The position numbers and the translations under genes are program-made. Source: Tigriopus japonicus (taxonomy: Eukaryota; Arthropoda; Copepoda; Harpacticoida; Harpacticidae). Taken from it: 64,000 bases of DNA. The notes beneath the pieces were generated by a model. That model was not told the DNA's origin. It saw only the letters and a list, made by a program, of their open reading frames with translations, and ran no database searches. Location of the stretch: positions 6,399,235 through 6,463,234 of the forward strand of contig CM021321.1 of NCBI GenBank assembly GCA_010645155.1, in the 5' to 3' direction. Position 1 is the first letter of the stretch, and each line of letters opens with the position of its first letter. Shown here one piece after another: positions 21,554 to 33,671 of this stretch.

Positions 21554-22119
21554 ATGTGCTACCAGTGCCCCTGCCCATGTGGTCGTCCCTACCGACCCTA
21601 TCGTCCCTGGACCATGCTTTTGATCGTAGTTTTATTCGGAATGTTCTACACTACCCAAGCTCAGAACGGGCCAAGTTTGACTTCACTTTTGGGCGGGTCT
21701 CGACCCTTCCCACCCAATACATTTGGATGCGAATGCACCAATTTTAAGTGGCGCTCTCCTAGTGGTTCAGTGGTATGTTTATACTAAATTATACCTATTG
21801 TAGAGTCATGATCATGTTTTTGTAGGTCGGGGATTGTATTACTCGTGATAGTGCCGATCGAAGGCTTTTTTGCTATTTGAACCAACCCAATAATTGCCCT
21901 GATGCCACACCCTCTCGGCAATTCTGCAATATGGCTGTCACCAAAATCGGATGTGCTGGTGGAGGAGTTGGTCCCACTCCCTTCTTCTCTCGTCAAGGTC
22001 AAAGAGCGGGACGAGTGATGCAAATGATCGAAGAAGAGGATGATAATAATGGTATTGGTGGAAGATCTCTCTCCATTGATGACGAGTCGTCTAGTCCTGA
22101 GCCCACTGATGTTTATTAA
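21554..22119 (+). CDS. Small secreted cysteine-rich protein
   Basis: Exons 21554-21772 and 21826-22119, joined across a 53-bp intron (GTATGT ... TTGTAG), encode 170 residues. A Cys/Pro/Arg-rich leader is followed by a hydrophobic signal-like segment, MLLIVVLFGMFYTTQAQ, from Met21; translation may instead start at that Met, which would give a standard signal peptide. The mature part has a cysteine module C-x-C-T-N ... G-D-C ... F-C-Y-L ... N-C-P-D ... C ... G-C, similar in spacing to C-x-C ... F-C-Y-V ... C-x-D modules that recur in secreted arthropod proteins. The C-terminus is acidic and Ser-rich and looks disordered. I cannot assign a function; extracellular location is inferred. Confidence 0.72.
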
Positions 22120-22202
22120 ATTTTTATAATGATGATTTTATGTTCTAATATATGACGCAGAAACGGATAAAAGGAACTATTTATTGACTGGCGAGATGAG
22201 AC

Positions 22203-23825
22203 TTAAAAATTGAACGTGAACTGGAAAGGATCGTCTCCAGCCGAATTTTGTTTATCTGAAACTTGATTTGCATTCGTGTTTCCAAAGAAGGAGCCAAATT
22301 CTTGCCCTTCCATGTTAAAATTGGTGGCAGATGTGTTTGCATCATTAGCCCTGCTGAAATCGAAGCCTCCAAAACTGAACTCTTTTTCAGGTTCATTGGT
22401 TGATTGCTCCTCGTTCCCAAACTTCATATTGAAACCTCTCTCATTGTGACTCGTGGAGGGGCTGATATTCTGACCATCATAAAGTGCCTTGGAGCTGGCA
22501 TTTATCGGCCCAGTTTCTTTGGTTGGGGAACAATTAGGTGGATTCACTGGGATAACGCTACTACTTTGTTCACGTGCTTTTGGAGCCATTGAAAGGGTGC
22601 TGAAGTTAGCTTTGGGTAAATTTAGTTTTAAGTTCAATGGTGGAAGACTCGATTTGATGGGCCCTCGAAGCGTGTCTCCCATGGCTCTTGGCGGGAAAAT
22701 AATGGGAATTGAGGCCTTCGGTCTCAACTTGACGGGTCCTTCCATTGTTGGTCGTGGTGGGTTGATTTTGGGGAATGTTGGAAGGGACAATTTTCCAATA
22801 CTGGGAAGCTTGTTAGTGCGAGAAAGTTCCATTTTGGGACTGGGAGTGGCTGCAAATAGAGCAGATAAAGACGGTCTTTTGGGTGTAATTTTGGCTGGAG
22901 CCAATTTTGGATTGGGGCTTGGTTTAGGTGTTCCATGACTAGTTGGATGGTTGGAGATATCCTGAAGGTTCACTTCAGGTGCAGATGACAAATCTAACGC
23001 TTCATCAGAGACGTCCATGGACTTCGAATGTTCCGGTTGTGAATCCTCCAGACGCTTCGACGGGCATGGCTGCTCCGAGGAATTCCTTGGTTGGCGAAAC
23101 CTGTTTTGCATTTGAGCTTGAATTTGATCATTCCAAATCTTATCTAGTTGAGCCCTCTCTCTTTCCAACTCCACCAATTGATCTTTTTGGCCCTGATGCT
23201 CCATCCTCAAACTCTCAAGAGCATTCATTTTTCCCTGATTTTGATTGCAAATTCCTCTCTCAACTTCGATGTTTTGTCGCACCCTTTGGATTTCCTGCAC
23301 GACTTCTTCCATTTCCTCGTCTACCGTGGCCGCATTTCTCGGCACGGAAGACCAATATTCAAATTGAGGATGTGACGACCAAACTAACATCCTTTCGGCC
23401 AATTTAGCTCGTTTCCGCTTTAAATTTTCATCCCATCGCTCAATTTCGGCTTCTTTCTTGGTCTTCAATTCCTGAGCTTTACTTTCAAGCTCAGGCAATT
23501 TAGCCTCAATCAACCTAAAAGTAGAATTATGAGGAATAGCTTAGGCATATCTCGTTTCCTAGTGTTTCTTAGCCTATTAATACGTGGTATTTTTCTGCTT
23601 GGCTTGGATCGTCTGGTCAATCCATTGGATTTTCTCATCTTCATCTTGAATGATCCGATTCAAATCCTCGAGTTTTTGACGCGCATCACGAATTTGTTGA
23701 TTCTTGTCCTTCAATTGGTCTCTCAGAACGGCGTTCTTGGTTTCCACTTGAAGTATCTGCAGCTCAGTGTCTCTCAATTGGCTTTCCAAGTCCTCTAGTT
23801 CTTTCAATGCTCCATGGAACGACAT
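22203..23825 (-). CDS. Coiled-coil protein with F/G-rich C-terminus, unrecognised
   Basis: Exons 23825-23584 and 23514-22203 (intron 69 bp, frame continuous) encode 517 residues. Residues 1-200 are charged heptad-like coiled coil, with L-x-x-L-E spacing from the start (MSFHGALKELEDLESQL). Residues about 200-400 are Pro/Ser/Lys-rich and low complexity. The last 80 residues carry phenylalanine-glycine clusters: FSFGGFDF, FGSFFG and a terminal FQFTFNF. A coiled coil plus F/G motifs resembles nucleoporin-like or adaptor proteins, but I do not recognise an orthologue and claim no function. It ends 84 bp from the end of the plus-strand secreted-protein gene, so the two are tail to tail. Confidence 0.78.
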
Positions 23826-25504
23826 GATTTGTTGTGGAACAATGGAACTTCCGTTGATTTGAGTCTTTGAGTGCCCTTAAACCGGTTTTTCAAGTAAAGA
23901 CGAGCTGACAAGGGAGCCCGATTTTGACTAAAAGGACGAACATGCAAGTGAAGTAGAGAGGCGTTTTGTTTTAGTAATTAATAATTACTAATTAGAGCGG
24001 CCGAAAATATTTAATTTTCAAGGCCAAATATTTTAATGATATTTAAGGAAAAAACCATCAAAATATTTAAGAAAATATTTTAAAAGCACCCAAATATTTA
24101 AAAAATGTTTAAATTTGTAGGTATTCAGGGGAAATAAATTGGTATCTTTAGACCTTCTTCTGTATTCAAAATCCAAAATTTTGATGAAAATTTTGCAATG
24201 ACGAAAATGCAGGTAGACAAATCTTTGGCGAAAAACATTCATACCATGTAGTGAAAATTGGTTATTCTCTTGACAGTCTTGATTTTTACCCTAGATTTAA
24301 TCAAAATGCTATTGGCCAAGATTTGGTTGAACATTTAACCCAGAGTTTCCCTAATTTTCTTTTGGTTGGAGCTGTGCTTTTCTTCTCTAGATTCAAATCT
24401 GTTAATGTAATTTTCAAGGCCAAATGGACCAAATATTTCTTTCCCTCGCAGAATACTTTCCCAATTTAGTTGTTGACTATTCACCTCAAAAATTGGCTTA
24501 ATAGTTAAAAAAGGGAGATTTTGAAAATATTGCCTTGGGAAGGTCAGATTGTTTGCCAATATTTCAAAAGATATGCGGAAATCATGATGATTCTTGATAT
24601 AATTCAAAGAAACAAAGGGAAATTTCCTTTAGTTTTGGAAGAAAAAGCCCAAATATTTAAAAAGTGCTCAATACGGTAAAATATTTAATTAAATATTTTC
24701 GGCCACTCTAGTAATTATGCTTAAATGAATCATGATAAACTCATCAAAGTCAAGCAAACATGCAATTTGTTCTTGCAAGTAACATTGAATGGGTGTATTT
24801 TTTAACCTCGCAAGAAAGACTTCGCAAGCAAGTAATATAATTTTTTTCTGATAAAACTGTGTTACCTCATCGGAGCTCTTTGATAGGTAAGAAACTCAAT
24901 GAAGAATTGAATTGCAATACAAGATTGCGGATTTTTCTACAATCAAATTTCTCTTCCAAGAGCCCTTACATAAATCCACTATATTTTCTTCGAAACTTGA
25001 TGGAAATGAATCCTTCGGCCTTCGATTAACAAAAATGGTGACTGATTTTTACTCTTGGGAGAAAATTTGCCTTTTAATATCATTCACTAAATCTTTGCTT
25101 TTTTAAAGAGATCAAGGAAGGCCTTCACCCTAGTTCTTGAAATTAGTATTGATAGATTTCCTACCTCCTCACTTTAGAGCTTAACCGTTATGCATTTTAA
25201 ACTATATCATGCTCCAATCCTTTTCCAAACAATCGCAAAACGCTTTAAATCTAAAAAAGCGAAATCATGCTCAGTAACATGTGATCTTTCACTAACAAAT
25301 ACAAAATCTAAACAAAATCCAATATCAGACCGCTCAGAGTTATCATTCAAATTCAATCAGTCACCCTGTCGACAGCTGACCAAATTGCTGGATGGTCTCA
25401 AAATCAACGCTGGATTTCAATCGACGAGTTCATCTCCAGAAATTTGGACGAAATCATCCCGTGAAACCTAACATCGGACCTTCCATCCACATCCCTCGTC
25501 AAGG
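23826..25504. other. Intergenic region with a repeat element
   Basis: Separates the minus-strand coiled-coil gene from TPR. About 720 bp in the middle (23993-24710) is an inverted-repeat element listed separately. The rest is AT-rich and should include both promoters. No gene seen. Confidence 0.5.
23993..24710. mobile_element. Non-autonomous DNA transposon candidate with AAATATTT repeats
   Basis: The ends are inverted copies: TAGAGCGGCCGAAAATATTT at the left and its complement with one change (TAGAGTGGCC...) at the right. The motif AAATATTT recurs many times inside, in both orientations, near both ends. There is no transposase frame. The 8-mer AGTAATTA occurs at 23973-23980 and at 24710-24717, but on the left it is separated from the terminal repeat by about 12 bp, so it is not a clean target duplication. 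A miniature DNA transposon is the best reading. Confidence 0.6.
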
Positions 25505-28500
25505 ATGGACGTGGTGACGCCCGAGGGAGGCGGTGACCATCTTCTGGGCGTGTTTGGCCAGGAGATTCTCGACCAAATCCCGGCCGATCTGAAAACGGCC
25601 CTCGATCAGAAATGGACGGTTTTCCATCAAAATCTCGAAGAAGAGCGCATCAAGGTCGAAAAGGACAATGTTCTCAAAGGTAAGATCTCTCTTCCATGAT
25701 GAATCTGGATGCTTCTCTAATGCTTATAATCCCGTTTCAGAGACTCAAGTCTTCGAACTGGAGCGAGACCTGGATTTGACCCGTCAGAAACTTGAATCAA
25801 CGCTTCAATCGCAATCGCTTTTGAACGGAGACAAAGAGGCTTTGACGGAGAAATGCCAGGAAGCCCAGCAAAAAATTGAGAATCTCCAAGAGAAATCTCA
25901 ATTGTAAGGTTATTGAGGTATTTGTGATTGGCTTTGGATTTTCATGTTAAAGATGGGTTCTTTAGGTTGTCGGAAGAGAATGGATCGTTGAAACGAGAAC
26001 GAGACCAACTGCAAGGCGAGCGAAATGACGTGATTGGCATGGCTGAGAGGCGGTTGACTGAAATTGAGCGTTTGCAAAAAGAGGTTCAGAGTCTGTCCAA
26101 CCAGTTACTTGAGGCGAATAATGCAAAATGCGAAGCCATTGTCAAAGTGGAGGAGATCGCGTCCAAAGAGATTGTGCTCGAGTACAAGGAAAAACGCATT
26201 CAAGAGGAACGGGAGTATATGAACGCCCAAATCCAGACCTTGAGTAGTCAGTTGAGTCAAACCAACGACGAGATCATTCGAGTGAGAAGTGAGCAGAGCC
26301 AACGATTAGCCCAATTGTCCTCGGATTTGGCTCAAAAGTCCGAGGAAGTCAGCATGTTAGAGGGTCGAGAAGAGGCCTTGAAGGCTGACTTGGAGACTGC
26401 CAACGTGAGATGTGAAGAATTGGCCGAGCGACTCAAAGCGGCTCGAGAATCTGAAATTGCCGTCGAGGAGAACTATCGCCAAGAAGTTCGGGCTCAGACT
26501 AAATTGGCCGAGCTCTATAAGAACCATTGTGATGATTCCGAAAAGAAGGCGGCGGATTTGGCCAAGGTGGTAGAAGAGCTCCAAGACCTGGTCAAACAAA
26601 CCTCGGACCGATACGGCAAATTGGAAGATTGTCTGGAATCCGAACGTCTTGAGAACAAAGAAGAGCTGAAGCGCCGCAACGAAGCCATTCGCGCTCTGCG
26701 TAAGGAATTAACTGATGCCAACGATCTCATTAAAACACTCAAAACCAAAGGTTAGTGAAGTGCGACCAATATTTATTATTTGCCATTTTTATGCATCTTG
26801 CTTTAATTTTAGGTCTCACGGAAGAAGGAATCGAGAAATTGTCGCCCTCGGCTGCGGCTGCCAGTAAGCTTTTGAAATCGGGCATGAGTCTCACCCAGAT
26901 CTATTCGCAATTGGTCACTTGCCAGGAAGAATTGATTCAAGCCAAAGATGACAACACAAGGTTGAATTCTTATCTGGACCAGATCTTGAAAGAAATCGAG
27001 GAACGAGCTCCCATCATGAAGCAACAAAGAGAGGATTATGAACGAGCCGTAGACGCTGTGAGCTCATTAACCCGACAACTTGAGGATGCACGACACGAAT
27101 ATGAATTCAGGAAGAGAGAAGCTTTGGACGCCAGACAGAAATCGGAAGCTGCCCAACGAGAAAACCGACGAAGAATGACGCAAGTCCAAGATTTGGGCCG
27201 TCAAGTGGCCGTTCTTGTCCGAGAAGTGGAGGCTGCTCGTGCTGGATTCAATACTTCCCGACATCCTTTAAACACTTCAAGCACGGACATGAATCAATCT
27301 GGGGATGCTGACGCTATCATTTCGGATCGTCTTGTGAGTTTCCGAGATGTAGCCGAGTTGCAACAGAAGAACATTGAATTACTAAGTGTCGTCCGAGAAC
27401 TGTCCTCGAATCAAGAATCGGCTGAAAATCGCGTCGTGGAAGAGAAAACTGCCGAGCTCAAGCGTGAGTTGGAAATGGCTTCCGCTCAAGTGGAAGAGTT
27501 AAGAGCTGCTCGTCAACGCCAAGAAGTCATGGTCGAATCTATTATCAATGAGCGAGACATGTACAAATCTATTGCGACAGGAGGCGGAACCGAACCTATG
27601 CCCTCAGCTCCAATGGCTACCTCAACACCTGGAGCGCCTCTGAAGAGTGGTGATGCCACCATTTCCAGTCCATCTCCCGCCAAGACCAAGACACCATATC
27701 ATGAACTAGAGAAGAAGGCCATCTCAGCTGAAGCATCATTGGCAGAAGTGAAGAAAGAATTTGATCTTTATCGCGAAGAGAAATGTGAGAATCTTCGGAT
27801 GATTGAAGATGAGCTCAAGAAGACCCGAGAAGAGCTTCAGGACAAAAAGACCAAGTTCATCAAGTTGGCGTCCCAAGAAGAGTTCAACAATGAGCGTTAC
27901 AAGACCGCCCAGGCCAATGCTCAAGCCTACAAAAAGCAGATGGAAATCCTGAATGAACGATCAACCAAACTGAGTGCCATTGTGGCTAAACACGAAAGCA
28001 CCATCGAGCTTCTTCGAAACGAGGTTTTGGCCGCTCAATCCAAATTGTCTCAATCGGAGGTTCAATTAGACTTCCTCAAACACGAGAAGGGCGTTCTGAA
28101 GGCTGCCGAGGCCCGACTCATTCAAGAGAACGAGATCCTTCATCGTCAGAAGACCAGTTCCTCAATGGTGATGGAGAACCTCAATCTCGTCAAGCTGAAC
28201 CTAGAACGACAAGAACAAGAACGAAACATGCGTCTCGAAAACAAAAACGAAGCTCTCGAGAAAGAAGTAGCCCTTCTGAGAAAGAAACTAGACGCTGAAG
28301 AAGAGAACTACAAACAGGCTGTTCAAGCATGGGAGAAGGCCCAAAATGACCTCCGACTCAAATTGGATGAAGCCATGGCCAATGAGAAGGAAGCTGTTGA
28401 AAAGGTGGCTAATCTTCAAACTCAGTTCGATGAATCCAGACTTCAGCTCACTGAGACTCAAGAGAAACTTGAGTTGGCAGAGTCCTCTTTGGCTGGACGA

Positions 28501-31500
28501 GGTGTGAAGGCCATGTCTCGCCAAGAGAGCCAACCAGAAGTCTCAGCCAAGGTCAGAGATCTTCAGCTCCAATTGACCCAAAGCAAGAACGAAGTGAATA
28601 ATCTCAAGATCCAATTGAATAGTAGCAAGGAGGCGTGTGCCAATTTCAAGAATTTGGCCGAATCCGCCGAAAAACGATTGAGCGAAAACAACGTGGCCGA
28701 AAAAGCATTGAAAACCGACTTGGAAAATCGATTACAACAAGCTTTAGAGACCAAAAGCGCGCTAGAAGCTAAACTAGTGGAACTTCAACAAGCCAAGATT
28801 GGCTCAGGAGAGGAGATCAACCTGAAAGAAACCCTTCTCGTCACCCAAAACAACCTACAAACGGTGTCAGCTCAGTTGGTCGAAGCCCAGAGGATCGAAG
28901 TTGAGTGTCGTGCTGAAGTTGAGCGCCAAAAGATTTTGATTGAAGAGGCTCAACAAAACTACGAGAGAGAATTGGTGCTCCATTCGAAAGACGTGGAGAC
29001 CATGAATGGGCTCAAGACCATTGTGAATTCTCATCGAAATGTCGTCCATGAAAAAGAAGAAGCTCTTAAGAACGCTCTCGAGTCGCTGTCGGAAGTCAAA
29101 GCCAATGCTTCTCAAGTGGAGGAGTCTCTAAAAACCGAATACGCCCAGCTTCATGAACAATTCAAGATTGTCGAGGAGGAAAACAAATCCTTACACAACC
29201 AATTGGCCACCATCACCGAACAAATGACGTCAATCCAACGACACGTGGAGGGTAATCCTGATGCGAGCAAGTCCTTCTCCGAAGAGGACACGAAATCCAC
29301 CGAGCAACTGATGCAGGTCATCAAGTACCTGCGAAGAGAGAAGGAGATCCTTAACAGCAAGATCGAGGTTGCCCAAGCCGAATGTGCCAGAGTCAAATCT
29401 CAATCTGAGCACTTCCAGAAACAATTGAACGAATCCCAAGCAGTGTTGGCTAGAGAACGTGAGCAATCGTCGACATCCGCCATGTCATCTTCGAAATATG
29501 CGGATCTCCTACAGAAGGTCCAAACTAATTCCGCCTTAAGTGATTCCAACAAGATCTTGAGAGAGGAGAACGAAGCTCTCAACGGACAACTCAAGAGCGC
29601 GCAAGCTGATGTCGAAATCTGGAAGCAAGAAGTCAATCCAATCAAGGATCGAATCAAAGTTCTAGAGGAGAAAGAGAACACCCTAAACACGGAACTGATT
29701 GCGGCCAAGCGCGAAGTCGAGAAATGGAAACAACGATCCAACCAATTGATTGAGAAGCAACAAATGATGAACCCAGAAACAGTCAAGGCCATGCAGAATG
29801 ATATTTCAAGTCTCACCCAGCAGCTTGAAAAAGCCCGTTTGATGGCCACCAAGCACAAAGGTGATGCTGATCGCCTATCGGTCGAGCTCAACCGAGTAAA
29901 GGCTCAATTGTCCAAACTTGTTCAAGACATCAAAGGCAAAGTGGCAGAGATTGGTCGGTTGAATCAGGAGCAAAAGAAACTGATGGAGAATTGCTCACAA
30001 TTAGAGTCCAAATTATCGGCCATGGATCGTGAGAAGAACTCTGTAGTGAGCGAAAGAGACACCATCAAACAAGAGCTCCTCAGGGAGAAGAATCGAAATG
30101 CCAACCTCCAGAAATCCGATGGAATTGAGTCGGAAAAGGTCAAGAAAGAGTTGGTCGCCTTGAAAGAACAGGACGCCAAACGAAACATCGAGCTTGAGAA
30201 CTACAAGAAGAAGTTGCTTGAAAATAAGACTCAGATCACCCGTCTGAAGCAAGTTGGTCGCGATTTCAAGGAAAAATCCGACAAATTCCAGCAAGAACTC
30301 ATCGTCTTACGAGAAGAGAAGGCCAAATTGGCCACTGAAATGGCGAGTGGGAGTGCCAAAACCACAAGCACCGCCTCCGGATCCACTCCAGAAGGAAGTG
30401 ATGAAGAATTAAGGGCTAAAGTCACGGAGTTAGAGAAGAAGAACGAGGAAGGGGAAGCATTGATTGCCGAAACCATGAAGGAGTTGGAGAGCAAAGATGC
30501 CGAAATTACAGAGTTGAATGACAAATTAGGTGCCTTTGAGCGCGATTTGAAGGTTTCCAAGATGAAAGAAAAGAGAGCTTTGGACGTTCTGAAGGCCTGC
30601 AAGGTTGATATTACCCGCATCAAGACGGAGAATAAGGATCTCAAGACGGAAAATACCATCATGCGAACCAAAAACAATCTCCCACCCAGACAACCTGGCC
30701 CAAGCAGGACCGAATTTGATGCACAGAAAACAGAGTTTGAGAACAAATTGAAGACTTTGAGCGAACAAAAAGAAAAGTTAGAGGCTGAATACAAAGAAGA
30801 ACGGGAAAAGCTCCAACAACAAATTGAAGCCCTTCAACAAGAACTCCAATCCAATCAGAAGCAACTTGACGAAGCTCTCAACTCACAAGAGCAGCAGCAA
30901 CAACAGCAGCAGATACAACAACAACAGCAACAACAACAACAAAACCCTCCACCACAGCAACAACAGGGAACCAGCTCCGAAACTAAACCATCAACTGAAG
31001 CTGTGACTGCCAGTGTAAAGCCCATGGCAGGGTCTTCCGGAACTCAACGCAAGCAGACCTCCTACCCTCAGGCCCAAGTACATCCCACCCGCCATGTTCC
31101 AGCCGCCACTATTCGTCCCACGGCCATGAGAACCCCGCAACAAGCCTCTGTTCAGCCAATGGTTTCGGTGAGTCCGAACTCAGCATCCCAATCCACTTCC
31201 ACCACCACGACCCATTCAGCCATCACCATGATGACGCCAAACTTGAACCCGAATGCGAGTGAGTTCATTCCCAGGATCGCCTCCGTCCCCAGTGGATCTG
31301 GAGAGACAGTCGAGTCCTCAGATGAAAGCACCCCTCGTGCCAGAGTCCTTCCGAGATCTCAGGATTCTGATTCGGATTCTGGACCCAGTAGCTCAGCTGG
31401 GCCAGGATCTACCACTCAACCTTCTGGAGGCGCCAGTGGTGGGCCCACAGGAGGTCCTCCTGCTAATCAAAAGCGACCACGGGATGATCCCCCGGATTCG

Positions 31501-33420
31501 GATTCAAATAATATTAAACGAATCAGAACGGTAGTCGGTGAAGCTGAGGGAATTCGACAAGGCTCCGTTCCCCCTCCATCGTCAACCACTCAAGAGGAAG
31601 ATGATGGCGAGGAAGTGGAGATTGTTTCCCTGGAAGGGGCTGAACCGGAAGCCATGGAAGATGAAAGTGACGAAGATAATGAAGAAGAGGAGCTGGACGA
31701 GGATCCCGGAGATGTCGAAGAGGATGAAAACCGTGCACCCATGGATGAAGTTGACGACCCAAACGAGCGAGATGAAGGCGAAATCGACGATGAAGACAAC
31801 GATGAGGAAGAAGAGGATGATGATGTGGAAGACGAAGAAGAGGACGAATCCATGCAACAAGGTGACAAAGACGACGATGTGGTTCAGGTGGAGGACACGG
31901 ACGACGAGGATTCCAGTCAGTATCAAGTGCCTGAACAGTCGGATGAAGGCGTAGTTGCAGCAGTCGTTTCTGGGGCTGCCGGTGAAAGTGAACCATCCAG
32001 CTCATCGACCAGGCAAGGTCATGAAGGTGGAAACGGTGATGGTCGAAGCCACGTGTCTAGCGTAGTAAGTAAACGTTATGTTCATGCCTTTATCGAAATA
32101 TGATTGCGAAAATGTTTGGACTTCTTTTTGTTAGACTTTGGAAGATCAAGGTGATAGCGTCGTCCCCGGAACTCCCAAATTGTCCCAACCTCAAAGTGAC
32201 CTTTTCGGAGGCATCACCTCGGAGCAATCCGCACAAGCCAGCTCGAGTGAAGGTGGAACCTTTGGTTTTGGATCCATTCCTGATGTAGCTGTCAGCAGCT
32301 CGAGTGGAGGAACCACCACAGCCACTTTGGCCGCTCAGGATGGTGTGGACCGAACAGCTGTGGACATTGCTCAATTTGTCCAAGCCACGGAAAGCTCTTC
32401 TACTATGGGACAACCCCGGGCTTCCACGTCCCAAACGAAAGGTGCGTTTCCTCGAAGAGAAGTGCCGATTTTGATTGAATTTTTCATTTACGTTCTTGAC
32501 TCTTCTTGCTCTAGGTTCCCTGAGCTCGCAACTTTCTAATACAGCTGTGGACATTCCGGCACGATTTGGATCTCAAGAAGACGTTGTTATCCTTGATGAT
32601 GACTCCAATCAATCCACCGGAAGTGTATCCACTTCCGCCCAAAGATTGGCTGAAGGACAAGAAGGCTCTCAAAAACCGTCCGCTTCAGAAATAATGTCCA
32701 CTGAACAAGTTCAGTCCTCAGAAGGTAAGGTTTTTTCCCATATCCAATTACACGTAGTTTAGTCAACGGCTTGATTATTCCGTGATTTTTCGATTGATTT
32801 GAAACTCTTTTATTTCGATTTTTTACACGATCATTCGTAATACTGGTATTTTTTAACTAAACCGAATTTATTGGTGAAATCCAAAGAATCTGTCCATGGA
32901 GATGAAACCGTAACTTTGTTAGAATAAAGCTCCTTCCCAAAATTTCTCACGGACAAAGTTATAACTAATCGATATTGTCCTTGTTCTCTGTGCTCACAAA
33001 CCACAAAAAAAATCTTATAAAGTGTATCCTGGGTTCATTCTAGGCGACCTTGATCAAGGCTCAAGCTCCCAAGCAGGTCCAAGCCAGAGTCAAGGTGGGG
33101 CCGTGTCTTCATCCAATCGCCCCGATGTCTCGGCTGTGCCATCAACCAGTGCTGGCTCAAGCACCGGAAGTGCCGACAAGAAGAGGCTCAATCGTAACCG
33201 TATTGTATTCGATTTGAATGAGGACAATAGCAGCAGTTCAAATCAACCTCCAGCAGGCCGTGGTGGAGGTGCTGGAACCAGTGGCAGTTCTTTTCGTGGC
33301 ATGCGAGGGAGCTCCATGATGAGAGGCAATCCATCTTCTCGGGGAGGAAATCCAGGAGGTCCAAGAGGTGGAGGACAAAAAGCTCGCCGAGCCAAGCCTC
33401 AATTTACTCGAGGAAAATGA
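25505..33420 (+). CDS. TPR: TPR/Megator, nuclear pore basket protein
   Basis: Builds the nuclear basket filaments and tethers spindle-checkpoint proteins. Seven exons: 25505-25679, 25741-25903, 25966-26750, 26813-32064, 32135-32441, 32515-32724, 33044-33420. All junctions are GT-AG and keep frame, giving 2,422 residues (human 2,363, fly Megator about 2,346). Residues 1 to about 1730 are long coiled coil. The family signature LSPSAAAASKLLKSGMSLTQ followed by L-N-S-Y-L-D-Q-I-L-K-E-I-E is at the start of exon 4. A glutamine-rich run follows (about 1733-1760), then Ser/Thr/Pro-rich sequence, an acidic Asp/Glu tract (about 1970-2075) and a Gly/Arg-rich end. This layout matches TPR. Exon 4 alone is 5.25 kb. 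AATAAA at 33476-33481 is the likely poly(A) signal. Confidence 0.95.
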
Positions 33421-33475
33421 ACGTACGGGCTTCAATGATGATTTTGTACAGAATGACCGTGAACCACCCACAGAC

Positions 33476-33481
33476 AATAAA
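33476..33481 (+). terminator. Poly(A) signal of TPR
   Basis: AATAAA about 55 nt past the TPR stop codon. The next gene's stop (minus strand) is less than 200 bp away, so the two 3'UTRs are packed tail to tail. Confidence 0.6.
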
Positions 33482-33671
33482 AATGATATTTTTCCTTGAA
33501 AGAAATGAAGCTCAAAGTCAATTATGTCATGGGTGCACGAGGTGTATTGTACTGAAGCATCATTTATATTTGATTGAAACTATGAATGAAGGGAATCGCG
33601 TGTTCGCTTAGAAGTTTTGACACGAATACAAGAAACTAATTGATTACTAGAGTGGAGGGGGAAGAGGTCGG

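Noticed and set aside
31523..32005. Long antisense frames rich in Ser, His/Pro or hydrophobic residues
   Set aside because: They are shadows of the repetitive Asp/Glu codons of the TPR acidic tract.
22203..33420. A nuclear-pore gene pair (F/G-rich protein plus TPR) as a functional cluster
   Set aside because: Only the TPR identity is firm; the other protein has no proven pore relation, so I keep it as a guess rather than a system.
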